Origin: Geopseudomonas aromaticivorans
GTDB lineage: Bacteria; Pseudomonadota; Gammaproteobacteria; Pseudomonadales; Pseudomonadaceae
Length of the DNA stretch: 64,000 nucleotides
Assembly: GCF_019097855.1 (NCBI RefSeq)
Contig: NZ_JAHRGL010000071.1
Location: 170,445 to 234,444 of the forward strand
Reading direction: 5' to 3'
Each line of letters starts with the position of its first letter. Position 1 is the stretch's first letter. The notes under the pieces are model-generated. The model did not search any database, had not been told where the DNA came from, and saw only the letters and a list, made by a program, of their open reading frames with translations. A program made the translations under genes and the position numbers. This document shows, in pieces, positions 49,125 through 57,493 of this stretch.

Positions 49125-49260
49125 GGTGGTCTCCCGGAGTCTGCGCCGATTATCCGCAGTGACCGGCAGTTCTGCCAGTTCGCGAGCCGCGGTCGTGGGG
49201 CATGATCGCGGCGGCCTGTTATGCTGCTGCCCCGTTTTCCGAGCAAGGCAACCCGTCGCG

Positions 49261-50298
49261 ATGAACCGCCCGGCCTGCGGTCCCCTCCTGCTTCCCGTGC
49301 TGGCGCTGGCGTTGCTGCTGGCCTTCTGGCTGGCGCTGGCGCTTGGCCCGGTGAGCCTGTCGCTGGGCGACAGCCTGCGGGCGCTGCTGCGTCTGCTCGG
49401 CCTGCCGCTGGACGGCGCTGGCCTCGAACAGGCCGAGCTGATCGTCGGCCAGATCCGCCTGCCGCGCGCATTGCTCGGCCTCGCCGTCGGCGCCGTGCTG
49501 GCGCTCAGCGGGGTGGCGATGCAGGGGCTGTTCCGCAATCCGCTGGCCGATCCGGGGTTGGTCGGCGTGTCCAGCGGCGCAGCGTTGGGCGCGGCGCTGG
49601 CCATCGTCGGCGGTGCCCTGCTCGGCGCGCCGCCGGCCTGGCTGGCGCCCTGGCTGCTGTCGCTCTGTGCCTTCGGCGGCGGCCTCGGCGTGACGGCGCT
49701 GGTCTATCGCCTGGGCCGGCGCGACGGCGAGACGCGGGTGGCCACCATGCTGCTGGCCGGCATCGCCCTCAGCGCGCTGGCCGGTGCCGGCATCGGCCTG
49801 TTCAGCTACCTGGCCGATGACAGCACCCTGCGCAGCCTGACCTTCTGGAACCTCGGCAGCCTCAACGGCGCCAGTTATGCGCGCCTGTGGCCGCTGCTGC
49901 CGGTGTGCCTGGGCGTGGCGCTGTGGCTGCCGCGACGGGCCGCGGCGCTGAACGCGTTGCTGCTCGGTGAGTCGGAGGCGCGCCATCTGGGCTTCGACGT
50001 CGAGCGCCTCAAGCGCGAGCTGGTGTGCTGCGTGGCCCTCGGCGTTGGTGCGGCGGTGGCGGCGGCGGGCATGATCGGTTTCGTCGGCCTGGTGGTGCCG
50101 CATCTGGTACGCCTGCTCACTGGCCCGGACCATCGCCGCCTGCTGCCGGCCGCGGCCCTGGCGGGCGCCGCCTTGCTGCTGCTCGCCGACCTGGCTGCGC
50201 GCCTGCTGCTGGCGCCGGCGGAGCTGCCGCTCGGCACCCTGACCGCGTTGCTCGGGGCGCCTTTCTTTCTCTATCTGCTGCGCCGGGAGCGGGTCTGA
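49261..50298 (+). CDS. phuU: haem ABC transporter permease (PhuU/HmuU type)
   Basis: Inner-membrane FecCD-family permease of 345 aa with about nine to ten hydrophobic segments. Family text: [39 protein letters not shown] and [14 protein letters not shown], which contacts the ATPase. It fits haem (PhuU/HmuU) better than vitamin B12 or siderophore permeases because of the linked ATPase and ChaN-like gene, but substrate is inferred. No receptor, haem-binding protein or periplasmic binding protein gene is adjacent. No clear Fur box is visible in the 136-base divergent gap. Confidence 0.85.
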   Translation: MNRPACGPLLLPVLALALLLAFWLALALGPVSLSLGDSLRALLRLLGLPLDGAGLEQAELIVGQIRLPRALLGLAVGAVLALSGVAMQGLFRNPLADPGLVGVSSGAALGAALAIVGGALLGAPPAWLAPWLLSLCAFGGGLGVTALVYRLGRRDGETRVATMLLAGIALSALAGAGIGLFSYLADDSTLRSLTFWNLGSLNGASYARLWPLLPVCLGVALWLPRRAAALNALLLGESEARHLGFDVERLKRELVCCVALGVGAAVAAAGMIGFVGLVVPHLVRLLTGPDHRRLLPAAALAGAALLLLADLAARLLLAPAELPLGTLTALLGAPFFLYLLRRERV

Positions 50299-51065
50299 TG
50301 CTGCGCGCGGAACGTCTGGCGGTGCGGCGCGGGCCTTGTACTGTGCTGCAGGGGATCGATCTCGAGCTGCGTGCCGGCGAGGTGTTCGGCGTGCTCGGGC
50401 CCAACGGTGCCGGCAAGAGCACCCTGCTGGGTGCGCTCAGCGGCGAGCTGGCTCCGGCGCAGGGGCGCGTGCTGCTGGACGGGCGCGAGCTGGCCGCGTG
50501 GTCCGGCGCCGAACGGGCACGGCGGCTGGCGGTGCTGCCGCAGAGTTCGACGCTGAACTTCGCCTTCCGGGTCGAGGAGGTGGTGGCCCTGGGCCGCCTG
50601 CCGCATGCCAGCGGGTGGCAGCGCGATGGCGAGATCGTCGCCGCGGCACTGGTTGCGGCGGATGCCGCGCACCTGGCCGGGCGCAGCTACCTGGCGTTGT
50701 CCGGTGGCGAGCGCCAGCGCGTGCATCTGGCGCGGGTGCTGGCGCAGCTGTGGCCGGGAGAGGCGGGGCAGGTGCTGCTGCTCGACGAGCCGACTGCGAT
50801 GCTCGACCCGCTGCACCAGCACACGATCCTGCAGGCGGTGCAGGCGCTGGCCACGCGCGGCGTGGCGGTGCTGGTGATCCTGCACGATCTCAATCTGGCG
50901 GCGCGTTACTGCGACCGCCTGCTGCTGCTCGAGCGCGGCCGCGTGCAGGCGCTCGGCACGCCGGCCGAGGTGTTGCAGGCGGCGCCGCTGCAGATGGTAT
51001 TCGGCCTCGAGGTACTGGTGCAGCGCCATCCCGAGCGCGGCCATCCGCTGATCATCGTTCGTTAA
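50298..51065 (+). CDS. phuV: haem ABC transporter ATP-binding protein (PhuV/HmuV type)
   Basis: 255 aa ATPase. Walker [10 protein letters not shown] at 34-42, signature LSGGERQRV, Walker [17 protein letters not shown] and the H-loop [14 protein letters not shown]. The text [22 protein letters not shown] is typical of HmuV. The ATG at 50298 overlaps the permease stop (TGATG), so both subunits are made together. Confidence 0.9.
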   Translation: MLRAERLAVRRGPCTVLQGIDLELRAGEVFGVLGPNGAGKSTLLGALSGELAPAQGRVLLDGRELAAWSGAERARRLAVLPQSSTLNFAFRVEEVVALGRLPHASGWQRDGEIVAAALVAADAAHLAGRSYLALSGGERQRVHLARVLAQLWPGEAGQVLLLDEPTAMLDPLHQHTILQAVQALATRGVAVLVILHDLNLAARYCDRLLLLERGRVQALGTPAEVLQAAPLQMVFGLEVLVQRHPERGHPLIIVR

Positions 51066-51079
51066 GAGGAGCATTCGCA

Positions 51080-51970
51080 ATGCGCATCTGGCTGTTCGCT
51101 TGCCTGGTTCTGCTGACCGCCTGCCAGCCGTTGCCGCCGCTGCCGGTCTGGCAGAGTCCTGAGGGGCGCGAGCAGGCCGAGCTGGGTGTGATCGTCGATC
51201 TGCACAGCGGTGCGCGACTGACTCCCGCGCAGCTGGTCGAGCGCCTGGCGCCGGCGTCGCGGCTGCTGATCGGCGAGCAGCATGACAACCCCGATCATCA
51301 TGCCCTGCAGCTGTGGTTGCTGCAGGCGCTGGCGACGCAGCGCCCGCCGGGTGCGCTGTTGCTGGAGATGCTCAACCCCGAGCAGCAGGCGCGGGTCGAT
51401 GCGCTGCGGGTGCAGGTCGCGCGCGGTCAGTGGCCGACCGATCTGCCGCAGGCGCTGGCCTGGCAGGCGGGCTGGGACTGGGTGCTGTACGGGCCGCTGG
51501 TGCGCCATGCCCTGCCGCGGAGGGAGCCGCTGCTGGCGGCCAATCTCGATCCCGCCGAGATCAAGCGCATCTACCGTGCGGCGCCGGAACTGCAGGGGGC
51601 GGCCTCCATCGCGCCGGCCGTAAGCGAGGCGCTGCGGGCGCAGATCCGTGAGTCGCACTGCCAGCTGCTGCCGGAAAGCCAGCTGCCGGCCATGCTGGCC
51701 GTGCAGCAGCAGCGTGACCGGCGCATGGCCGAGCGCCTGCTGGCGGCGCCAGCGCCGGCGGTGCTGCTGGCCGGCGGCTTCCATGTCCGCCGCGACCTCG
51801 GCGTCCCGTTGCACCTGGCCGATCTGGGCGCGACAAGCGGCGTGCAGGTGCTGCAGCTGGCCGAGGTGGGTGCAGCAGTCAGCGCGGCGCAGGCCGATTT
51901 CGTCTGGTACACCCCGGGGCAGTCCGCCCGGGATCATTGCGCGGCGCTGCGCCAGCGGCGCGCGCCGTGA
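51080..51970 (+). CDS. phuW: ChaN-family haem-associated lipoprotein (PhuW type)
   Basis: 296 aa. A lipoprotein signal (MRIWLFACLVLLTACQP, lipid Cys15) sends it to the envelope. The ChaN core has LLIGEQHDNPDHHALQLWLL near residue 65 and later AVLLAGGFHVRRDLGVPLHL, containing the His residues seen in haem-binding ChaN proteins. It lies 14 bases after the ATPase gene with AAGAGGAG at 51064-51071. In P. aeruginosa the last gene of the phu operon is of this family. Confidence 0.85.
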   Translation: MRIWLFACLVLLTACQPLPPLPVWQSPEGREQAELGVIVDLHSGARLTPAQLVERLAPASRLLIGEQHDNPDHHALQLWLLQALATQRPPGALLLEMLNPEQQARVDALRVQVARGQWPTDLPQALAWQAGWDWVLYGPLVRHALPRREPLLAANLDPAEIKRIYRAAPELQGAASIAPAVSEALRAQIRESHCQLLPESQLPAMLAVQQQRDRRMAERLLAAPAPAVLLAGGFHVRRDLGVPLHLADLGATSGVQVLQLAEVGAAVSAAQADFVWYTPGQSARDHCAALRQRRAP

Positions 51971-51993
51971 CCGGCGTATAAAACGGCAGGCAG

Positions 51994-52026
51994 AAAAAAG
52001 GCGGTCTGGATCGACCCCGGCCGCCT
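51994..52026 (-). terminator. terminator of the cyclic-nucleotide-binding gene
   Basis: In the minus direction AGGCGG pairs with CCGCCT across a partly paired 16-base centre and is followed by a T run (51994-51998). It lies between convergent phuW and the CbpA-like gene. Confidence 0.75.
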
Positions 52027-52048
52027 CTTGCGTGCGTGTTGAGGCCGG

Positions 52049-52846
52049 TCAGGCGTCGCGGGCACTGCGCAGCTGGGTGACTTCCTGGTTGAGCAGGCGG
52101 ATGCGCCGGGCCAGGCTTTCGATCAGGCTGTGGGCGATGCGCGGGTTGCTGTGCATCAGGCTGATGAATTGCTCTTTGGGGATCACCATCACCGTGCACG
52201 GCTCGCTGGCGATCACCGTGGCGCTGCGCTGTTCGCCGGTGAAGACCGCCATGGCACCGAAGATCTCGTCCTTCTGCACGTCGCCGACGCGGTGGCCGTC
52301 GACGAAGGCCTCGGCATGACCCTCGACGATGATGAACACGTTGTCCGCCTCGTCGCCCTGGTGGATCAGCTCCTCGCCGGCGGCGAAGTGCTGGAAGCCG
52401 GTGCTCGGGCGCAATTCTGGCTGGCGCAGGCGGGCGAGGGCGTCGGAGAGCAGACCGATCTGGCCGATCAGGTACTGGGTGAACAGCTCCTGGCGCTGGA
52501 TGTCGGCATGGATGTGGTTGAACAGGGCGTTGCGCGAATAGGGGCGCAGGCGTACCGGGTCTTCGCAGCTGTAGTGGCAGTCCGGCAGATCGAGACCCTG
52601 GCGCAGGCCGAGCAGGTCGCCTTCACAGAGGAAGAATACCGGCCGCTCGTCGACGCGGGCTTGCAGCAGGCCGCTTTCGATGAAGTACAGCTGGTTGCCA
52701 GGCAGTTGTGCGCAGACATCCTGCAGGTCGGCGATCTCCAGCGTCGGCCCCGAGGGCGTGAGGCCTTCCAGCAGCTGCCCGGGCAGGCTCTGCAAGTGGT
52801 TGATCAGTCGGTCGGCATAGGCCGGTTGCTCGCCGGTGAGGTACAT
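52049..52846 (-). CDS. cbpA: cyclic-nucleotide-binding protein (CbpA-like)
   Basis: 265 aa. The C-terminal half (about 125-240) is a cNMP-binding beta roll: FAAGEELIHQGDEADNVFIIVEG, then IFGAMAVFTGEQRSATVIA. The phosphate-binding Arg is present, but the usual Glu of the FGE motif is Ala. The N-terminal half (LYFIESGLLQARVDERP, FLCEGDLLGL) looks like a degenerate second beta roll. No helix-turn-helix is present, so it is not a CRP-type regulator. Position and build match CbpA, the Vfr-controlled cAMP-binding protein of P. aeruginosa. Confidence 0.82.
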   Translation of the reverse strand: MYLTGEQPAYADRLINHLQSLPGQLLEGLTPSGPTLEIADLQDVCAQLPGNQLYFIESGLLQARVDERPVFFLCEGDLLGLRQGLDLPDCHYSCEDPVRLRPYSRNALFNHIHADIQRQELFTQYLIGQIGLLSDALARLRQPELRPSTGFQHFAAGEELIHQGDEADNVFIIVEGHAEAFVDGHRVGDVQKDEIFGAMAVFTGEQRSATVIASEPCTVMVIPKEQFISLMHSNPRIAHSLIESLARRIRLLNQEVTQLRSARDA

Positions 52847-52949
52847 GGGCGCGATTCCTTGGGGGGCAGATCGAACGTGGGCGCCAAGCGCCTGCAGACA
52901 ATAGGGTTTTAACCCCGCGAGGTAAATTGGGGGCTGCGGAGGTTGTGAG

Positions 52950-53228
52950 CTAGCTCTTGTTGCGTGGATCGAGGGTGGCGAGCTGGTCCAGCAGGCGCGA
53001 CTTGTGTTCGCGCGGCAGTTCGCTCCAGTGCAGGTCGAGTAGAGCGCCTTCGATCGAGTAGAGCAATACCCGTGAGGCATTGAAGCCGCGGGCGAGTACC
53101 GCCCGGTAGGCGGCGACCGAACCGCGGCGGCGCAACTCGTTGGCGCTGTGGATGCCGACGGCATGCAGCCACAGCACCGAGGTCTTGCCGAGGTTCTTCA
53201 TCTCCAGCAGCTCGTCGTTCATGCTCAC
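52950..53228 (-). CDS. TfoX C-terminal-domain protein
   Basis: 92 aa consisting only of the TfoX/Sxy C-terminal helical domain: LLEMKNLGKTSVLWLHAVGI, then SANELRRRGSVAAYRAVL. The N-terminal domain of full Sxy/TfoX is absent. In enterics Sxy controls competence genes with CRP; here it sits beside a cNMP-binding gene, but function is unknown. The start is 53228 or 53222. A possible CRP/Vfr-like half-site overlaps its stop codon. Confidence 0.82.
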   Translation of the reverse strand: MSMNDELLEMKNLGKTSVLWLHAVGIHSANELRRRGSVAAYRAVLARGFNASRVLLYSIEGALLDLHWSELPREHKSRLLDQLATLDPRNKS

Positions 53229-53361
53229 TCCCCTTGCCCCGGATTTGCATCCGGTTGGCGTGCCGCGATGCCACGCTCTTTGCTGGCCTCTCGCCGGAAA
53301 GTCTAGTCGGCGCTGGCGAGCCTGCGAGTGCCATCAGTCGCGGGGCTGCGACCCGGGGAGG

Positions 53362-53387
53362 GCGCAGCCGCCGGTTCGCGGCTGCGC
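53362..53387 (-). terminator. hairpin downstream of the kinase gene
   Basis: GCGCAGCCGC and GCGGCTGCGC form a ten-pair stem, 11 bases after the stop of the 513-aa gene (minus direction). No T run follows. The rest of the 169-base gap to the TfoX-like gene shows nothing clear. Confidence 0.5.
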
Positions 53388-53397
53388 AGGGAGTGCT

Positions 53398-54939
53398 TCA
53401 GAGTCCCGGCAGGCGGCGCCGGATGCGCTCGACCAGGCCGTCGAGGCTGGCGGCCTGATCGGTGTCAACCCGCCCGCTGAGGCTTTGTTCGGCCTCGGAC
53501 AGCGGTTCGCGGCTTGCTTCCTGGGCGCGGATCACGGCGAGGGTGGCGTCGGAAGGGTCCACACCTGCCTTCTGGCGCTCGGCCAGCCAGGTGGCGATGA
53601 CCGCCTGCGGGGCATGGCAGTCAAGGATCAGGAAGGGCACGCCGCTCTGCTCGGCCACGGCATGGGCGGCCTCGCGCTGGGCCTGCTTGAGGTAGGTGGC
53701 GTCCAGCACAACCGGGAAGCCGGCGAGCAGAATGCTGGCGGCCTGCTGGTGCAGGTGGCTGTAGGTGGCGAGGGTGGCGGCGGCGGAATACAGCTCGGCC
53801 TCGGCGGCAGCCGGGAGCAGGCGCTTGCGCTCGACGTCCGAGCGCAGGCGGATGGCGCCGAAGGCCTCCACCAGGCGCATGGCCACGTGGCTCTTGCCGA
53901 CCGCGGACACGCCGTGGGTGATGGCCAGAAAGCGCGAGGGGATGGCGCTGTAGCTCTCTGCCAGGGCGGCATAGTTGCGGTATTGGCCCAGGATGGCTGC
54001 GCGCTCGGCCGGATCCTGCTCCTGGGCCAGGCGGAACAGGCTGATCTTGGCGCGGACCATGGCGCGGTAGGCCTTGTAGAACGGCAGCAGGGTCAGGCCC
54101 TGGTAGTCGCCGGTCAACTCCAGATAGGCATTGATGAAGCGGCGCGACAGCGCCTTGAGGCCGCGGTCCTCGAGGTCCATGGCGAGGAAGGCGGCGTCGC
54201 TGATGACGTCGATCAGGCGGAACGGCTCGTTGAACTCGATGCAGTCGAACAGCAGGACGTGGTCGTCGAGCAGGGTGACGTTGGCCAGGTGGATGTCGCC
54301 GTGGCACTCGCGGATGAAGCCGTCGACCTTGCGCCGGTCGAGCAGCGGCTCGAGGCGGGTGAAAGTGTCCTCGGCCCAGGCCTCCAGGTGCTGCAGCTGG
54401 GCCAGGTCGGCGGCGTCCTCGAGCATCGGGCGGATCTGCTCGAAGTTCTGCAGTACCGGCGCCATCACCGCGTCGGCGCTGCCCAGCGCATGCTCCATCG
54501 GCACGTGCGTGGCGTCGGCGTGCAGGTCGGCAATCTCGCGGGCCAGCTCGTCAATGTGCGCGTTGGTCAGTTCGCCGCGGGCCAGCACGTTGGACAGCAG
54601 GCCACTCTGCGGGAACTGGCGCATCTTCAGGATGTGGTCGAGGATCGGCCCGTCGCCACCGAGCTGCGGTGCTTCCAGGCTGCCGGTGACCGGCAGGACT
54701 TCCAGATAGACGTCCGGGGCGGTGCGCTGGTTGAGGCGCAATTCCTCGCGGCAGAAGTGTTCGCGCGCCTCGCGGCTGCTGAAGTCGAGGAAGCCGAAAT
54801 TCACCGGCTTCTTCAGTTTGTAGGCATAGGGGCCGGTGAGCAGAACCCAGGAGATGTGCGTCTCGATGACTTCGAAGCCCTCCACCGGGTGAGGGTACAG
54901 GGCGGGGTTCTGCAGGGCTTCGATCAGGGACTGGGTCAC
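53398..54939 (-). CDS. fused aminoglycoside-phosphotransferase-like and P-loop ATPase protein
   Basis: 513 aa with two parts. The N-terminal half (about 1-320) is a kinase-like fold: YAYKLKKPVNFGFLDF resembles the ATP Lys strand, and ECHGDIHLANV is the Brenner catalytic motif, followed by LLFDCIEFNE with the metal Asp. The C-terminal half (about 330-513) is a P-loop domain with Walker A THGVSAVGKSHVAMRL, like small zeta-toxin or gluconate kinases. No substrate is known, and resistance should not be inferred. It diverges from mrcB by 114 bases. Confidence 0.82.
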   Translation of the reverse strand: MTQSLIEALQNPALYPHPVEGFEVIETHISWVLLTGPYAYKLKKPVNFGFLDFSSREAREHFCREELRLNQRTAPDVYLEVLPVTGSLEAPQLGGDGPILDHILKMRQFPQSGLLSNVLARGELTNAHIDELAREIADLHADATHVPMEHALGSADAVMAPVLQNFEQIRPMLEDAADLAQLQHLEAWAEDTFTRLEPLLDRRKVDGFIRECHGDIHLANVTLLDDHVLLFDCIEFNEPFRLIDVISDAAFLAMDLEDRGLKALSRRFINAYLELTGDYQGLTLLPFYKAYRAMVRAKISLFRLAQEQDPAERAAILGQYRNYAALAESYSAIPSRFLAITHGVSAVGKSHVAMRLVEAFGAIRLRSDVERKRLLPAAAEAELYSAAATLATYSHLHQQAASILLAGFPVVLDATYLKQAQREAAHAVAEQSGVPFLILDCHAPQAVIATWLAERQKAGVDPSDATLAVIRAQEASREPLSEAEQSLSGRVDTDQAASLDGLVERIRRRLPGL

Positions 54940-55040
54940 AGGCGATCCTTTTCGTCGGGAACATGTCTAATCGTCCATTATGGCGACTGCGTTCCGTCGT
55001 GCAAACCGCCGGGCGTGCCATCCGCCCGGGTCCAACCACG

Positions 55041-55046
55041 TATAAT
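55041..55046 (+). promoter_or_regulatory. possible -10 element of mrcB
   Basis: An exact TATAAT hexamer at 55041-55046. Start spacing would put transcription at or within a base of ATG 55054, implying a leaderless mRNA. No good -35 lies 16-18 bases upstream. It may be chance in a short AT patch. Confidence 0.35.
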
Positions 55047-55053
55047 GCCCAAC

Positions 55054-57399
55054 ATGACCAGATCTCGTACCCCTTCTTCCCGTACTCCCCGTTCCCGCAA
55101 ACCGGTGCCGCGCCCAGCCCGGCCGTGGCTGGGCTGGCTGCTCAAGCTCGGTGCGGCCGGACTGGTGCTGCTGGCCGGTCTGGCGATCTACCTCGACGCC
55201 GTGGTCCAGGAGAAGTTCTCCGGCAAGCGCTGGACCGTGCCGGCCAAGGTCTATGCCCGACCGCTGGAGCTGTTCTCCGGCCTCAAGCTGACGCGCGAGG
55301 ATTTCATCACCGAACTGCAGGCCCTCGGCTACCGGCGCACGCAGAAGGTCCAGGGGCCTGGCGAGCTGGCGGTGAACGGCAATCAGGTCGAACTGCATAC
55401 CCGCGGTTTCCAGTTCTACGAGGGCGCCGAGCCGGCGCAGCAACTGCGCGTGCGCTTTTCCGGCAATCAGGTGGCCGGGCTCGCGCTGGCCAACGGCGGT
55501 GCGCTGGCGGTGGCGCGACTGGAGCCGCTGCTGGTCGGCGGCCTGTATCCGGCGCACAACGAGGACCGCATCCTGATCCAGTTGGACCAGGTGCCACCGT
55601 ATCTGCTGGAAACGCTGATCGCCGTCGAGGATCGCGAGTTCTACCACCATCTCGGCGTATCGCCCAAGTCGATCGCCCGCGCCATGTGGGTCAACACGAC
55701 CTCCGGTGCACTGGTGCAGGGCGGCAGTACCCTGACCCAGCAGCTGGTGAAGAACTTCTTCCTCAGCAACGAGCGCAGCCTGACCCGCAAGGGTACCGAG
55801 GCGCTGATGGCGGTATTGCTGGAGCTGCATTACGACAAGCAGCAGATCCTCGAGGCCTACCTCAACGAGGTGTTTCTCGGTCAGGACGGCCAGCGCGCGA
55901 TTCACGGCTTCGGCCTGGCCGGCCAGTACTTCTTCGGTCAGCCGCTGGCCGAGCTGAGCCTGCCGCAGGTGGCGCTGTTGGTCGGCATGGTCAAGGGGCC
56001 GTCCTACTACAACCCGCGGCGCTATCCGGAGCGGGCGCTGGAGCGGCGCAACCTGGTCCTCGATCTGCTGGCCGAGCAGGGGGTGGTCAGCGCTGAAGAG
56101 GTGGCGCGGGCGAAAAAGGCCCCGCTGGGGGTCAGCAATCGCGGCAGCCTGGCCAATACCTCCTATCCGGCCTTCCTCGACATGGTCAAGCGCCAGTTGC
56201 GTCAGGACTACCAGGACGAGGACCTGACCGAGGAGGGGCTGCGCATCTTCACCAGCCTCGATCCGATCCTGCAGCTCAAGGCCGAAACGGCGATGGCCGA
56301 AACCCTCAAGCGCCTGGGCGGGCGCAAGGGGATCGACGAGGTCGAGACGGCGATGGTGGTGACCAATCCGCAGACCGGCGAGGTGCAGGCGCTGCTGGGC
56401 AGTCGCCAGCCGCGCTTTGCCGGCTTCAACCGGGCGCTGGATGCGCAGCGGCCGATCGGCTCGCTGATCAAGCCGGCGGTCTACCTGACCGCGCTGGAAA
56501 AGCCGAGTCAGTACACCTTGACCAGTCTCATCCAGGACGAGCCGTTCTCGATCAAGACCGCCGACGGCCAGGTCTGGCAGCCGAAGAACTACGACCACCA
56601 GGCCCACGGCACCATATTCCTCTACCAGGGGTTGGCGCAGTCCTACAACCTGTCGACCGCCAAGCTGGGACTCGAGCTGGGCGTGCCCAGCGTGCTGAAG
56701 ACCGTCGCGCGACTGGGCGTCGAGCCGGACTGGCCGGCCTATCCGTCGATGCTGCTGGGCGCCGGCGCGCTCAGCCCGGTGCAGGTGGCGACCATGTACC
56801 AGACCTTGGCCAACGGCGGCTTCAGCACACCGCTACGCGGTATCCGCAGCGTGCTGAATGCGGCCGGCGAGCCGCTCAAGGGCTATCCCTACGAGGTGCA
56901 GCAGCGTTTCGATCCGGGCGCCATCCATCTGGTGCAGGAGGCGATGCGCCGGGTGATGCGCGAGGGGACGGCGCGCTCGGTCTACAACCAGCTGCCCGCT
57001 GCGCTCAATGTCGCCGGCAAGACCGGTACCAGCAACGACTCGCGTGACAGCTGGTTCGCCGGCTTCGGCCAGGACCTGCTGGCCGTGGTGTGGATGGGGC
57101 GTGACGACAACGGCAAGACGCCGCTGACCGGTGCCACCGGGGCGCTGCAGGTGTGGGCCAGCTTCATGCGCACCGCCGCGCCGACGTCGCTGGATGCCAC
57201 GCCGCCGGACAACGTGACCCGGGCCTGGGTCGATCCCTATAGTGGTCAGGGCTCCGATGCGAGCTGCCCGGGTGCGCTGCAGATGCCGTATATTCGTGGC
57301 AGCGAACCGCCGGCCGGCGCTCCCTGCGGCCTGCCTCAGGAGCTGCAGGCACCGGCCGAGCAGGTCATGGACTGGGTGCGCGGCTGGCTGCAGCAGTGA
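55054..57399 (+). CDS. mrcB: penicillin-binding protein 1B
   Basis: Bifunctional peptidoglycan glycosyltransferase/transpeptidase, 781 aa. A basic cytosolic tail and one membrane segment (about 26-46) lead to a UB2H-like activator-binding domain (about 65-155). The GT51 domain has IAVEDREFYHHLGV and QGGSTLTQQLVKNFFL. The transpeptidase has the SxxK Ser in RPIGSLIKPAVYL, the SxN-region SYNLSTAK and KTGTSNDSRDSWF. Start choice: ATG 55054 (MTRSRTPSSR) or ATG 55045 (MPNM...). Neither has a Shine-Dalgarno. The frame is open far upstream without support. Confidence 0.95.
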   Translation: MTRSRTPSSRTPRSRKPVPRPARPWLGWLLKLGAAGLVLLAGLAIYLDAVVQEKFSGKRWTVPAKVYARPLELFSGLKLTREDFITELQALGYRRTQKVQGPGELAVNGNQVELHTRGFQFYEGAEPAQQLRVRFSGNQVAGLALANGGALAVARLEPLLVGGLYPAHNEDRILIQLDQVPPYLLETLIAVEDREFYHHLGVSPKSIARAMWVNTTSGALVQGGSTLTQQLVKNFFLSNERSLTRKGTEALMAVLLELHYDKQQILEAYLNEVFLGQDGQRAIHGFGLAGQYFFGQPLAELSLPQVALLVGMVKGPSYYNPRRYPERALERRNLVLDLLAEQGVVSAEEVARAKKAPLGVSNRGSLANTSYPAFLDMVKRQLRQDYQDEDLTEEGLRIFTSLDPILQLKAETAMAETLKRLGGRKGIDEVETAMVVTNPQTGEVQALLGSRQPRFAGFNRALDAQRPIGSLIKPAVYLTALEKPSQYTLTSLIQDEPFSIKTADGQVWQPKNYDHQAHGTIFLYQGLAQSYNLSTAKLGLELGVPSVLKTVARLGVEPDWPAYPSMLLGAGALSPVQVATMYQTLANGGFSTPLRGIRSVLNAAGEPLKGYPYEVQQRFDPGAIHLVQEAMRRVMREGTARSVYNQLPAALNVAGKTGTSNDSRDSWFAGFGQDLLAVVWMGRDDNGKTPLTGATGALQVWASFMRTAAPTSLDATPPDNVTRAWVDPYSGQGSDASCPGALQMPYIRGSEPPAGAPCGLPQELQAPAEQVMDWVRGWLQQ

Positions 57400-57493
57400 T
57401 GGCACTGCGGGACGGGATTGGTTGTCCAATCGATAGGGTGGATGGTGGCTGGGAAGGCCGTTGCGCATAAAACAGATGGCAAGGGGATGGGAT

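Noticed and set aside
49125-49260. Fur box upstream of phuU
   Set aside because: No GATAATGATAATC-like palindrome could be seen in the divergent gap; only a short GATTAT, which is not enough.
53140-55053. Open frame extending mrcB upstream by more than 600 codons
   Set aside because: It crosses the divergent kinase gene in antisense and has no domain content; PBP1b starts at the basic tail near 55054.
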